From Cherax quadricarinatus (Eukaryota > Arthropoda > Malacostraca > Decapoda > Parastacidae), in NCBI RefSeq assembly GCF_038502225.1, contig NC_091374.1:1998909-2062908 (forward strand): DNA of 64,000 nucleotides, written 5' to 3'. The position numbers and the translations under genes are program-made. Of the stretch, positions 10,551 through 23,300 are shown piece by piece. The notes under the pieces were generated by a model, which did not search any database, was not told the DNA's origin, and was given only the letters and a program-made list of their open reading frames with translations. The first letter of the stretch is position 1, and each line of letters opens with the position of its first letter.

Positions 10551-10877
10551 GTCGTGTCTAACTTGAGGTCAGCCCAAATTAAGTTGCTTGACATCAGTGA
10601 AGTGTAACTGAAGCTGTGTAATATACGAGTCGTTAAACCTTCACACCAGTTGACAGATGGATGGATAATGATGTAATGGGTATACAGCTGTGGGTATACA
10701 CTAGAGAGTACACACCAGCGAGTCTATACTGGTGGGTACTTGACTTCAGTTAGAGGATGACCCAGCCCAGGTGACTGCTGACACGTGGTGTAACAAGTGA
10801 TGTACGCAAATATTGCAGAATTGCCTTGCAAAACCAAGCCTTTTATAATATGCAAAGGTTCGCCCGTAAGTTAAGAT
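10549..10877. other. Unique spacer, no gene seen
   Basis: Unique sequence with a few short local repeats (gggtatacagctgtgggtat). No exon recognised. Confidence 0.4.
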
Positions 10878-12492
10878 TGCCTGATAGTAATTTACAACTA
10901 TCCACTACTATCACTTAACAAACTAGGCCACAGGTTGCCAGATAGTAACTTACAACTAGCCACAACTATCACTTAACTAGGCCACAGGCTGTCAGATAGT
11001 AACTTACAACTAGCCACGATCATTTAACTAGGCCACAGGCTGCCAGATAGTACCTTACAACTAGCCACTACTATCACTTAACTAGGCCACAGGTTGCCAG
11101 ATAGTAACTTACAACTAGCCACTACTATCACTTACCTAGGCCACAGGCTGCCAGATAGTACCTTACAACTAGCCACTACTATCACTTAACTAGGCCACAG
11201 GTTGCCAGATAGTAACTTACAACTAGCCACTACTATCACTTAACTAGGCCACAGGCTGCCAGATAGTACCTTACAACTAGCCACGATCATTTAACTAGGC
11301 CACAGGCTGCCAGATAGTAACTTACAACTAGCCACTACTATCACTTAACTAGGCCACAGGTTGCCAGATAGTAACTTACAACTAGCCACTACTATCACTT
11401 AACTAGGCCACAGGCTGCCAGATAGTACCTTACAACTAGCCACGATCATTTAACTAGGCCACAGGCTGCCAGATAGTAACTTACAACTAGCCACTACTAT
11501 CACTTAACTAGGCCACAGGTTGCCAGATAGTAACTTACAACTAGCCACTACTATCACTTAACTAGGCCACAGGCTGCCAGATAGTACCTTACAACTAGCC
11601 ACTACTATCACTTAACTAGGCCACAGGCTGCCAGATAGTAACTTACAACTAGCCACTACTATCACTTAACTAGGCCACAGGCTGCCAGATGGTACCTTAC
11701 AACTAGCCACTATCACTTAACTAGGCCACAGGCTGCCAGATAGTACCTTACAACTAGCCACTACTATCACTTAACTAGGCCACAGGCTGCCAGAGAGTAC
11801 CTTACAACTAGCCACTACTATCACTGAACTAGGCCACAGGTTGCCAGATAGTAACTTACAACTAGCCACTACTATCACTTAACTAGGCCACAGGCTGCCA
11901 GATAGTAACTTACAACTAGCCACTACTATCACTTAACTAGGCCACAGGTTGCCAGATAGTAACTTACAACTAGCCACTACTATCACTTAACTAGGCCACA
12001 GGCTGCCAGATAGTACCTTACAACTAGCCACTACTATCACTTAACTAGGCCACAGGCTGCCAGATAGTAACTTACAACTAGCCACTACTATCACTTAACT
12101 AGGCCACAGGCTGCCAGATAGTACCTTACAACTAGCCACTACTATCACTTAACTAGGCCACAGGCTGTCAGATAGTAACTTACAACTAGCCACTACTATC
12201 ACTTAACTAGGCCACAGGTTGCCAGATAGTACCTTACAACTAGCCACTACTAACACTTAACTAGGCCACAGGCTGTCAGATAGTACCTTACAACTAGCCA
12301 CTACTATCACTTAACTAGGCCACAGGCTGTCAGATAGTACCTTACAACTAGCCACTACTAACACTTAACTAGGCCACAGGCTGCCAGATAGTAACTTACA
12401 ACTAGCCACTACTATCACTTAACTAGGCCACAGGTTGCCAGATAGTACCTTACAACTAGCCACTACTATCACTCAACAAACCAGGCGACAGG
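10878..12492. repeat. 54-bp minisatellite
   Basis: About 30 units of 54 bp with core ctaggccacaggctgccaga, then tagtaacttacaactagcca and ctactatcacttaa. Recurrent variants (aactt/acctt, ctgcc/ttgcc, and a shortened cacgatcattta) mark repeated higher-order blocks. First and last units are degenerate. Confidence 0.95.
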
Positions 12493-12846
12493 TACAACCA
12501 GTAATCCACCTTGCTAACACTATTAACACAATCTACAATGTCCTACCTGAGATACACTTGTCTACATTTCTTATCTGTGATTGGTAACACCAGGTAAGAT
12601 GATAACACAGTGCTGGAAGAGTCTCCTGTACACTTCCTTCAGTGGCCAGCGAGAGAGAAAAAACTCAGGGCACTTAGCATTAAGGGAGTTATAAGGTATC
12701 AGGAACATGCAGCAACGGATGTCAAGTGGTGTTGGTATTCTTCTGGGTATCACTAGTGATGGGAGCTGTCTTGACACACCCATACAAACACCATAATGGA
12801 AATAAGACACTGACTTTTTGGGGGATTATCTTACGTAATTTACACA
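12493..12846. other. Unique sequence entering a retroelement-like tail
   Basis: No exon recognised. From about 12811 (actgactttttggggg) the sequence resembles, from memory, the start of a common decapod retroelement 3' end that resumes at 13036-13123. The 79-codon minus-strand frame at 12571-12810 has no known domain. Confidence 0.4.
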
Positions 12847-13035
12847 TTTGTTACAAACTATCTTTCAGTCCAAAACAGGACTGGAACCTATAAACTCGGC
12901 ATCACAGTACACAGTACTCTATCGCATAGCCAGACTCCAGACTCTGGCGTTGTGGATAAGTATACTGTACACTCTGATGCCGAGTTTACAGGTTCGAATC
13001 TTGTTGTGGACTGAGAGATAATGTTTGTAAATAAT
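12847..13035. mobile_element. Head-to-head pair of tRNA-like SINE heads
   Basis: Inverted repeat with arms of about 93 bp (12847-12939 and 12943-13035) and almost no loop. Each arm reads outward as a tRNA-like head: B-box-like ggttcgaatct at 12991-13001 on plus and ggttccagtcc on minus, with an A-box-like tggctatgcgatagagta in the left arm. The arms have diverged by several substitutions, so this is not a sequencing artefact of a fresh fold-back. Confidence 0.65.
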
Positions 13036-13122
13036 TCTGCCTGTTCCCAAACTGATAAGCATATGTTACTATGTATGATAATTTATGTAACTGTATTTAT
13101 GTGTGCCTGTACCTAAATAAAC

Positions 13123-13123
<1 letters not shown>
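13036..13123 (+). mobile_element. Retroelement-like 3' tail
   Basis: Contains tatgttactatgtatgata, atttatgtaactgtattt and caaat-like ctaaataaactta directly before an AC tract. From memory this is the 3' end of a common decapod interspersed element. Probably the continuation of 12811-12846, interrupted by the tRNA-like pair. Confidence 0.45.

Positions 13124-13185
<62 letters not shown>
13124..13185. repeat. (AC)n microsatellite
   Basis: About 31 AC dinucleotides without interruption; minus-strand frames rich in Cys-Val come from it. Confidence 0.95.
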
Positions 13186-13186
<1 letters not shown>

Positions 13187-13318
13187 GAAGATGTACAACA
13201 AAGTTCATGGAGCAGAGACAGCGTGAACCTAGTAACGACCAGAGAAGAGGCTGGGTTAGGAACTGTGACTCGACCCCTGCAACCACAAATAGGTGAGTAC
13301 ACACACACACACACACAC
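13186..13318 (+). mobile_element. Decapod-type interspersed repeat ending in AC tract
   Basis: Holds catggagcagagacagcgtg, gaccagagaagaggctggg, actgtgactcgacccctgca and aaccacaaataggtgagtac, then (AC)n at 13299-13318. Other copies lie at 39286-39366, 44702-44790 and, weakly, 20262-20335. All the good copies end in an AC tract, which looks like the element's tail. Confidence 0.65.
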
Positions 13319-13518
13319 TACTACCAGGATATGTCTTTCTACCTGACAAGGAGAGTGCAGGATGTCTTCAAGACGCAGTGGCTGCCTCTGCACACCCCTC
13401 ATACACTCCGTGTATTTACACTCCACTTACACGTCCTCACGTTGTTTACAACACCAACACTCTTCTTTGGGACTGCCGCTCCGCCATTGTTCTGAATATT
13501 GTGTTAATCTGTCAATAC

Positions 13519-13756
13519 TTCCGGAGATCATGGCCCCCGGGGTCCGCTCTCACAACAGTTCCGGAGATCATGGCCCCCGGGGTCCGCTCTCACAACAGTT
13601 CCGGAGATCATGGCCCCCAGGACCCGCTCTCACAACAGTTCCGGAGATCATGGCCCCCAGGACCCGCTCTCACAACAGTTCCGGAGATCATGGCCCCCGG
13701 GGTCCGCTCTCACAACAGTTCCCGAGATCATGGCCCCCGGGATCCCCTCTCACACC
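13519..13756. repeat. 40-bp minisatellite
   Basis: Six 40-bp units with core ttccggagatcatggccccc, then gggtccgctctcacaaca. The third and fourth carry agga in place of gggg. Unusually GC-rich for the window. Confidence 0.95.
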
Positions 13757-13947
13757 CGACCTTCTCAGGTGACAAAAATAAATACAGGAGAAGTGAGAAG
13801 TAATAAAAAGCAGAAGAAGGTTGGAGAACCACAATGTCAGGTGAAGGTGTAAGATTTACTTGTAAGAGTCTGACATGTAAATAAGACATAAATAAAGAAT
13901 TCTGCCACAGTGTGAAACTTGTACAACCTGGTTTTACCGCTATCATC

Positions 13948-15033
13948 ACTACTGAACCTTGTGTGATGACGTGAGTCATGACGTGTTGACGTGAGTGATG
14001 ACGTGAGTGATGACGTGAGTTGACGTGAGTGATGACGTGAGTGATGACGTGAGTCATGACGTGTTGACGTGAGTGATGACGTGAGTGATGACGTGAGTTG
14101 ACGTGAGTGATGACATGAGTGATGACGTGAGTGATGTTATTAATAATACAGAACGTTGCTTCACCGCTACTGAACCTTGTGTGATGACGTGAGTCATGAC
14201 GTGTGTTGACGTGAGTGTTGAAATGAGTGATGACGTGTGTTGACGTGAGTGATGACGTGAGTGGTGTTATTAATAATATAGAACGTTGCTTCACCACTAC
14301 TGAACCTTGTGTGATGACGTGAGTCATGACGTGTGTTGACGTGAGTGTTGACGTGAGTGTTGACGTGTGTTGACGTGAGTGATGACGTGAGTGATGACGT
14401 GAGTGATGACGTGTGTTGACGTGAGTGATGACGTGAGTGTTGACGTGAGTGATGCCGTGTGTTGACGTGAGTGTTGACGTGAGTGTTGACGTGTGTTGAC
14501 GTGATTGTTGACGTGTGTTGAAGTGAGTGATGACGTGTGTTGACGTGAGTGTTGACGTGAGTGTTGACGTGTGTTGACGTGAGTGTTGACGTGTGTTGAC
14601 GTGAGTGATGACGTGTGTTGACGTGAGTGTTGACGTGAGTGTTGACGTGTGTTGACGTGAGTGTTGACGTGTGTTGACGTGAGTGATGACGTGTGTTGAC
14701 GTGAGTGTTGACGTGTGTTGACGTGAGTGATGACGTGTGTTGACGTGAGTGTTGACGTGTGTTGACGTGAGTGATGACGTGTGTTGACGTGAGTGTTGAC
14801 GTGAGTGTTGACGTGTGTTGACGTGAGTGTTGACGTGTGTTGACGTGAGTGATGACGTGTGTTGACGTGAGTGTTGACGTGAGTGTTGACGTGTGTTGAC
14901 GTGAGTGTTGACGTGTGTTGACGTGAGTGATGACGTGTGTTGACGTGAGTGTTGACGTGTGTTGACGTGAGTGATGACGTGTGTTGACGTGAGTGTTGAC
15001 GTGTGTTGACATGAGTGGAGTTATTAATACATA
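13948..15033. repeat. TGACGT array with 10/12-bp units
   Basis: Dense array of gtgttgacgtga (12 bp), gtgatgacgtga and 10-bp gtgttgacgt units, with TGACGT about every 10 to 12 bp. A longer non-repeat segment (gttattaata ... gaacgttgcttcaccgctac) recurs at about 14130, 14260 and, modified, 15020. This shows older amplification of a longer unit. Minus-strand frames rich in Thr, Ser and His come from this array. Confidence 0.93.
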
Positions 15034-15591
15034 ACCTTGCGTCACCACTACTGAACCTTGCGTCACCACTACTGAACCTTGCGTCACCACTACTGAACCT
15101 GGCGTCACCACTACTGAACCTTGCGTCACCACTACTGAACCTTGCGTCACCACTACTGAACCTGGCGTCACCACTACTGAACCTGGCGTCACCACTACTG
15201 AACCTTGCGTCACCACTACTGAACCTTGCGTCACCACTACTGAACCTCACCACTACTGCGTCACCACTACTGAACCTTGCGTCACCACTACTGAACCTTG
15301 CGTCACCACTACTGAACCTGGCGTCACCACTACTGAACCTGGCGTCACCACTACTGAACCTTGCGTCACCACTACTGAACCTTGCGTCACCACTACTGAA
15401 CCTTGCGTCACCACTACTGAACCTTGCGTCACCACTACTGAACCTTGCGTCACCACTACTGAACCTTGCGTCACCACTACTGAACCTTGCGTCACCACTA
15501 CTGAACCTTGCGTCACCACTACTGAACCTTGCGTCACCACTACTAAACCTTGCGTCACCACTACTGAACCTTGCGTCACCACTACTGAACC
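15034..15591. repeat. 21-bp minisatellite
   Basis: About 26 units of 21 bp, cttgcgtcaccactactgaa plus c, with tt/gg variation before gcgtc. The unit matches the non-TGACGT segment of the neighbouring array (gcttcaccgctactgaacct), so both arrays descend from parts of one ancestral sequence. The period is a multiple of three, opening frames on both strands. Confidence 0.95.
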
Positions 15592-15645
15592 ACTAAATCA
15601 GGTAAATGCATTTTTTCTATGTATAACTGAATACGTTTTACTTCC

Positions 15646-16145
15646 CATTATAACTGTATCATACATAACTGTATCATACATAACTGTCATTATAACTGTA
15701 TCATACATAACTGTCATTATAACTGTATCATACATAACTGTCATTATAACTGTATCATACATAACTATCATTATAACTGTATCATACATAACTATCATTA
15801 TAACTGTATCATACATAACTATCATTATAACTGTATCATACATAACTATCATTATAACTGTATCATACATAACTATCATTATAACTGTATCATACATAAC
15901 TATCATTATAACTGTATCATACATAACTGTCATTATAACTGTATCATACATAACTATCATTATAACTGTATCATACATAACTGTCATTATAACTGTATCA
16001 TACATAACTGTCATTATAACTGTATCATACATAACTGTCATTATAACTGTATCATACATAACTATCATTATAACTGTATCATACATAACTATCATTATAA
16101 CTATCATACATAACTATCATTATAACTGTATCATACATAACTATC
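15646..16145. repeat. 27-bp minisatellite
   Basis: About 18 units of 27 bp combining cattataactgtat with catacataactgt or catacataactat. The unit is a modified dimer of the 14-bp monomer that follows. It opens a minus-strand frame, which is not a gene. Confidence 0.93.
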
Positions 16146-19100
16146 ATTATAACTGTACCATTATAACTATCATTATAACTGTATCATTATAACTATATCA
16201 TTATAACTGTATCATTATAACTATATCATTATAACTGTATCATTATAACTATATCATTATAACTGTATCATTATAACTATATCATTATAACTGTATCATT
16301 ATAACTATATCATTATAACTGTATCATTATAACTATATCATTATAACTGTATCATTATAACTATATCATTATAACTGTATCATTATAACTGTATCATTAT
16401 AACTGTATCATTATAACTGTATCATTATAACTGTATCATTATAACTGTATCATTATAACTATATCATTATAACTGTATCATTATAACTGTATCATTATAA
16501 CTGTATCATACACCTGCTTCAACATCATTATAACTGTATCATTATAACTGTATCATTCACCTGCTTCAACATCATTATAACTGTATCATTATAACTGTAT
16601 CATTATAACTGTATCATTATAACTGTATCATACACCTGCTTCAACATCATTATAACTGTATCATTATAACTGTATCATACACCTGCTTCAACATCATTAT
16701 AACTATATCATTATAACTGTATCATTATAACTGTATCATTATAACTGTATCATTATAACTGTATCATTCACCTGCTTCAACATCATTATAACTGTATCAT
16801 TATAACTGTATCATTATAACTGTATCATTATAACTGTATCATTCACCTGCTTCAACATCATTATAACTGTATCATTATAACTGTATCATTATAACTGTAT
16901 CATTATAACTGCATCATTATAACTGTATCATCATAACTGTATCATTCACCTGCTTCAACATCATTATAACTGTATCATTATAACTGTATCATCATAACTG
17001 TATCATTCACCTGCTTCAACATCATTATAACTGTATCATTATAACTGTATCATTCACCTGCTTCAACATCATTATAACTGTATCATTATAACTGTATCAT
17101 TATAACTGTATCATTATAACTGTATCATTCACCTGCTTCAACATCATTATAACTGTATCATTATAACTGTATCATTATAACTGTATCATACACCTGCTTC
17201 AACATCATTATAACTGTATCATTATAACTGTATCATTATAACTGTATCATTCACCTGCTTCAACATCATTATAACTGTATCATTATAACTGTATCATTAT
17301 AACTGTATCATCATAACTGTATCATTCACCTGCTTCAACATCATTATAACTGTATCATTATAACTGTATCATTATAACTGTATCATTCACCTGCTTCAAC
17401 ATCATTATAACTGTATCATTATAACTGTATCATTATAACTGTATCATTATAACTGTATCATTATAACTGTATCATTCACCTGCTTCAACATCATTATAAC
17501 TGTATCATTATAACTGTATCATTATAACTGCATCATTATAACTGTATCATTATAACTGTATCATTCACCTGCTTCAACATCATTATAACTGTATCATTAT
17601 AACTATCATTATAACTGTATCATTCACCTGCTTCAACATCATTATAACTGTATCATCATAACTGTATCATTATAACTGTATCATTATAACTATCATTATA
17701 ACTGTATCATTCACCTGCTTCAACATCATTATAACTGTATCATTATAACTATCATTCACCTGCTTCAACATCATTATAACTGTATCATTATAACTGTATC
17801 ATCATAACTGTATCATTATAACTGTATCATTCACCTGCTTCAACATCATTATAACTGTATCATTATAACTGTATCATTCACCTGCTTCATTATAACTGTA
17901 TCATTATAACTGTATCAACTGCTTCAACATCATTATAACTGTATCATTATCAACTGTATCATTATAACTGTATCATTCACCTGCTTCAACATCATTATAA
18001 CTGTATCATTATAACTGTATCATTCACCTGCTTCAACATCATTATAACTGTATCATACACCTGCTTCAACATCATTATAACTGTATCATTATAACTGTAT
18101 CATTATAACTGTATCATTATAACTGTATCATTCACCTGCTTCAACATCATTATAACTGTATCATTATAACTGTATCATTATAACTGTATCATTCACCTGC
18201 TTCAACATCATTATAACTGTATCATTATAACTGTATCATTATAACTGTATCATTATAACTGCATCATTATAACTGTATCATCATAACTGTATCATTCACC
18301 TGCTTCAACATCATTATAACTGTATCATTATAACTGTATCATTATAACTGTATCATTATAACTGCATCATTATAACTGTATCATTCACCTGCTTCAACAT
18401 CATTATAACTGTATCATTATAACTGTATCATCATAACTATATCATAACTATATCATTATAACTATATCATTATAACTGTATCATTATAACTATCATTATA
18501 ACTGTATCATTATAACTATCATTATAACTGTATCATTATAACTATCATTATAACTGTATCATTATAACTATCATTATAACTGTATCATTATAACTGTATC
18601 ATTATAACTGTATCATACACCTGCTTCAACATCATTATAACTGTATCATTATAACTGTATCATTATAACTGTATCATTATAACTGTATCATACACCTGCT
18701 TCAACATCATTATAACTGTATCATTATAACTGTATCATTATAACTGTATCATTATAACTGTATCATTATAACTGTATCATTATAACTGTATCATTATAAC
18801 TGTATCATTATAACTGTATCATTCACCTGCTTCAACATCATTATAACTGTATCATTATAACTGTATCATTATAACTGTATCATTCACCTGCTTCAACATC
18901 ATTATAACTGTATCATTATAACTGTATCATTATAACTGTATCATTCACCTGCTTCAACATCATTATAACTGTATCATTATAACTGTATCATTCACCTGCT
19001 TCAACATCATTATAACTGTATCATTATAACTGTATCATTCACCTGCTTCAACATCATTATAACTGTATCATTATAACTGTATCATTATAACTGTATCATT

Positions 19101-20184
19101 CACCTGCTTCAACATCATTATAACTGTATCATTATAACTGTATCATTCACCTGCTTCAACATCATTATAACTGTATCATTATAACTGTATCATTCACCTG
19201 CTTCAACATCATTATAACTGTATCATTATAACTGTATCATTCACCTGCTTCAACATCATTATAACTGTATCATTATAACTGTATCATTCACCTGCTTCAA
19301 CATCATTATAACTGTATCATTATAACTGTATCATTATAACTGTATCATACACCTGCTTCAACATCATTATAACTGTATCATTATAACTGTATCATTCACC
19401 TGCTTCAACATCATTATAACTGTATCATTATAACTGTATCATTATAACTGTATCATTATAACTGTATCATTATAACTGTATCATACACCTGCTTCAACAT
19501 CATTATAACTGTATCATTATAACTGTATCATTATAACTGTATCATCATAACTGTATCATACACCTGCTTCAACATCATTATAACTGTATCATTATAACTG
19601 TATCATTCACCTGCTTCAACATCATTATAACTGTATCATTATAACTGTATCATTCACCTGCTTCAACATCATTATAACTGTATCATTATAACTGTATCAT
19701 TCACCTGCTTCAACATCATTATAACTGTATCATTATAACTGTATCATTATAACTGTATCATTCACCTGCTTCAACATCATTATAACTGTATCATTATAAC
19801 TGTATCATTATGACTGTATCATTCACCTGCTTCAACATCATTATAACTGTATCATTATAACTGCATCATTATAACTGTATCATTCACCTGCTTCAACATC
19901 ATTATAACTGTATCATTATAACTGTATCATTCACCTGCTTCAACATCATTATAACTGCATCATTATAACTGTATCATTCACCTGCTTCAACATCATTATA
20001 ACTGTATCATTATAACTGTATCATTCACCTGCTTCAACATCATTATAACTGTATCATTATAACTGTATCATTCACCTGCTTCAACATCATTATAACTGCA
20101 TCATTATAACTGTATCATTCACCTGCTTCAACATCATTATAACTGTATCATTATAACTGTATCATTATAACTGTATCATTATAT
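16146..20184. repeat. 14-bp minisatellite with 47-bp higher-order unit
   Basis: Monomer cattataactgtat (14 bp). From about 16510, a 19-bp insert cattcacctgcttcaacat appears regularly. The commonest block is two monomers plus insert (47 bp), with 61-bp and longer forms. Strongly AT-rich; no frame stays open. After the array, 20185-20261 is unique. Confidence 0.95.
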
Positions 20185-20261
20185 TTAATAAACTCATAAG
20201 ATAATTCAAGAAAAATCTTCACAGTATAAACCTACATTAAGACCTTCAGACATAACCACTC

Positions 20262-20335
20262 AATGATAATGGACGGGGCCAGGAGCTATGCTTCGACCCA
20301 TGCGAACATAACAAGGCAAGTACAAAATTCTCGAT
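20262..20335 (+). mobile_element. Weak copy of AC-tailed interspersed repeat
   Basis: ggacggggccaggagctatg and cttcgacccatgcgaacata match the core of 13186-13318 with more changes and no AC tail. Confidence 0.4.
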
Positions 20336-20341
20336 ACGCTG

Positions 20342-23300
20342 TAAGCAGGAAACACTGTACGCAGTAAACCGTGTAAGCAGTAGACAGTGTAAAAGTTGAC
20401 AGTTAAAGCAGTAGACAGTGTAAGCAGTAGACAGTATAAGCAGTAGACAGTGTAAGCAGTAGACAGTGTAAGCAGTAGACAGTATAAGCAGTAGACAGCA
20501 TGAGCAGTAGACAGTGTAAGCAGTAGACAGTATAAGCAGTAGACAGTGTAAGCAGTAGACAGTGTAAGCAGTAGACAGTGTAAGCAGTAGACAGCATAAG
20601 CAGTAGACAGTATAAGCAGTAGACAGTATAAGCAGTAGACAGTATAAGCAGTAGACAGCATAAGCAGTAGACAGTATAAGCAGTAGACAGTATAAGCATT
20701 AGACAGTATAAGCAGTAGACAGCATAAGCAGTAGACAGTATAAGCAGTAGACAGTATAAGCATTAGACAGTATAAGCAGTAGACAGCATAAGCAGTAGAC
20801 AGTGTAAGCAGTAGACAGTATAAGCAGTAGACAGCATAAGCAGTAGACAGTATAAACAGTAGACAGCATAAGCAGTAGACAGCATAAGCAGTAGACAGTA
20901 TAAGCAGTAGACAGTATAAGCAGTAGACAGCATAAGCAGTAGACAGCATAAGCAGTAGACAGTATAAGCAGTAGACAGCATAAGCAGTAGACAGTATAAG
21001 CAGTAGACAGCATAAGCAGTAGACAGTATAAGCAGTAGACAGTGTAAGCAGTAGACAGTGTAAGCAGTAGACAGTATAAGCAGTAGACAGTGTAAGCGGT
21101 AGACAGTATAAGCAGTAGACAGTGTAAGCATTAGACAGTATAAGCAGTAGACAGTATAAGCAGTAGACAGTGTAAGCAGTAGACAGCATAAGCAGTAGAC
21201 AGTGTAAGCAGTAGACAGTATAAGCAGTAGACAGTATAAGCAGTAGACAGTATAAGCATTAGACAGTATAAGCAGTAGACAGTATAAGCAGTAGACAGTG
21301 TAAGCAGTAGACAGTGTAAGCAGTAGACAGTGTAAGCAGTAGACAGCATAAGCAGTAGACAGTATAAGCAGTAGACAGTATAAGCAGTAGACAGTATAAG
21401 CAGTAGACAGCATAAGCAGTAGACAGTGTAAGCAGTAGACAGTATAAGCAGTAGACAGTGTAAGCAGTAGACAGTGTAAGCAGTAGACAGCGTAAGCAGT
21501 AGACAGTATAAGCAGTAGACAGCATAAGCAGTAGACAGTATAAGCCGTAGACAGTATAAGCAGTAGACAGTGTAAGCAGTAGACAGTATAAGCAGTAGAC
21601 AGTGTAAGCAGTAGACAGTGTAAGCAGTAGACAGTGTAAACAGTAGACAGTATAAGCAGTAGACAGTATAAGCAGTAGACAGCATAAGCAGTAGACAGTA
21701 TAAGCAGTAGACAGTGTAAGCGGTAGACAGTATAAGCAGTAGACAGTGTAAGCAGTAGACAGTATAAGCAGTAGACAGTGTAAGCAGTAGACAGTATAAG
21801 CAGTAGACAGTGTAAGCAGTAGACAGCATAAGCAGTAGACAGTGTAAGCAGTAGACAGTGTAAGCAGTAGACAGTGTAAGCAGTAGACAGTATAAGCAGT
21901 AGACAGTGTAAGCAGTAGACAGTATAAGCAGTAGACAGTGTAAGTAGTAGACAGTGTAAGCAGTAGACAGTATAAGCAGTAGACAGTATAAGCAGTAGAC
22001 AGTGTAAGCAGTAGACAGTATAAGCAGTAGACAGTGTAAGCAGTAGACAGTATAAGCAGTAGACAGTGTAAGCAGTAGACAGTATAAGCAGTAGACAGTA
22101 TAAGCAGTAGACAGTGTAAGCAGTAGACAGTATAAGCAGTAGACAGTGTAAGCAGTAGACAGTATAAGCAGTAGACAGTGTAAGCAGTAGACAGTGTAAG
22201 CAGTAGACAGCATAAGCAGTAGACAGCATAAGCAGTAGACAGTGTAAGCAGTAGACAGTGTAAGCAGTAGACAGTATAAGCAGTAGACAGCATAAGCAGT
22301 AGACAGTATAAGCAGTAGACAGTATAAGCAGTAGACAGCATAAGCAGTAGACAGTATAAGCAGTAGACAGTATAAGCAGTAGACAGTATAAGCAGTAGAC
22401 AGCATAAGCAGTAGACAGTATAAGCAGTAGACAGCATAAGCAGTAGACAGTGTAAGCAGTAGACAGCATAAGCAGTAGACAGCATAAGCAGTAGACAGTG
22501 TAAGCAGTAGACAGCATAAGCAGTAGACAGCATAAGCAGTAGACAGTATAAGCAGTAGACAGTGTAAGCAGTAGACAGTATAAGCAGTAGACAGTATAAG
22601 CAGTAGACAGTGTAAGCAGTAGACAGCATAAGCAGTAGACAGTGTAAGCAGTAGACAGCATAAGCAGTAGACAGTGTAAGCAGTAGACAGCATAAGCAGT
22701 AGACAGTGTAAGCAGTAAACAGTGTAAGCAGTAGACAGTATAAGCAGTAGACAGCATAAGCAGTAGACAGTGTAAGCAGTAGACAGCATAAGCAGTAGAC
22801 AGTGTAAGCAGTAGACAGTGTAAGCAGTAGGCAGTATAAGCAGTAGACAGCATAAGCAGTAGACAGCATAAGCAGTAGACAGCATAAGCAGTAGACAGTG
22901 TAAGCAGTAGACAGCATAAGCAGTAGACAGTGTAAGCAGTAGACAGCATAAGCAGTAGACAGTATAAGCAGTAGACAGTATAAGCAGTAGACAGTATAAG
23001 CAGTAGACAGTGTAAGCAGTAGATAGTATAAGCAGTAGACAGTATAAGCAGTAGACAGTATAAGCAGTAGACAGCATAAGCAGTAGACAGTGTAAGCAGT
23101 AGACAGCATAAGCAGTAGACAGTATAAGCAGTAGACAGTATAAGCAGTAGACAGTATAAGCAGTAGACAGTGTAAGCAGTAGACAGCATAAGCAGTAGAC
23201 AGCATAAGCAGTAGACAGTATAAGCAGTAGACAGTATAAGCAGTAGACAGTATAAGCATTAGACAGTATAAGCATTAGACAGTATAAGCAGTAGACAGTG

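Noticed and set aside
12571..12810. 79-codon minus-strand frame as a gene
   Set aside because: No recognisable domain, and it adjoins retroelement-like sequence; chance frame is more likely.
12847..13035. Functional tRNA genes
   Set aside because: A- and B-box-like sequences are present but no full cloverleaf or intact acceptor stem was seen; the SINE-head reading fits better. The same holds for 4325-4384, 34136-34188, 52013-52062 and 52505-52613.
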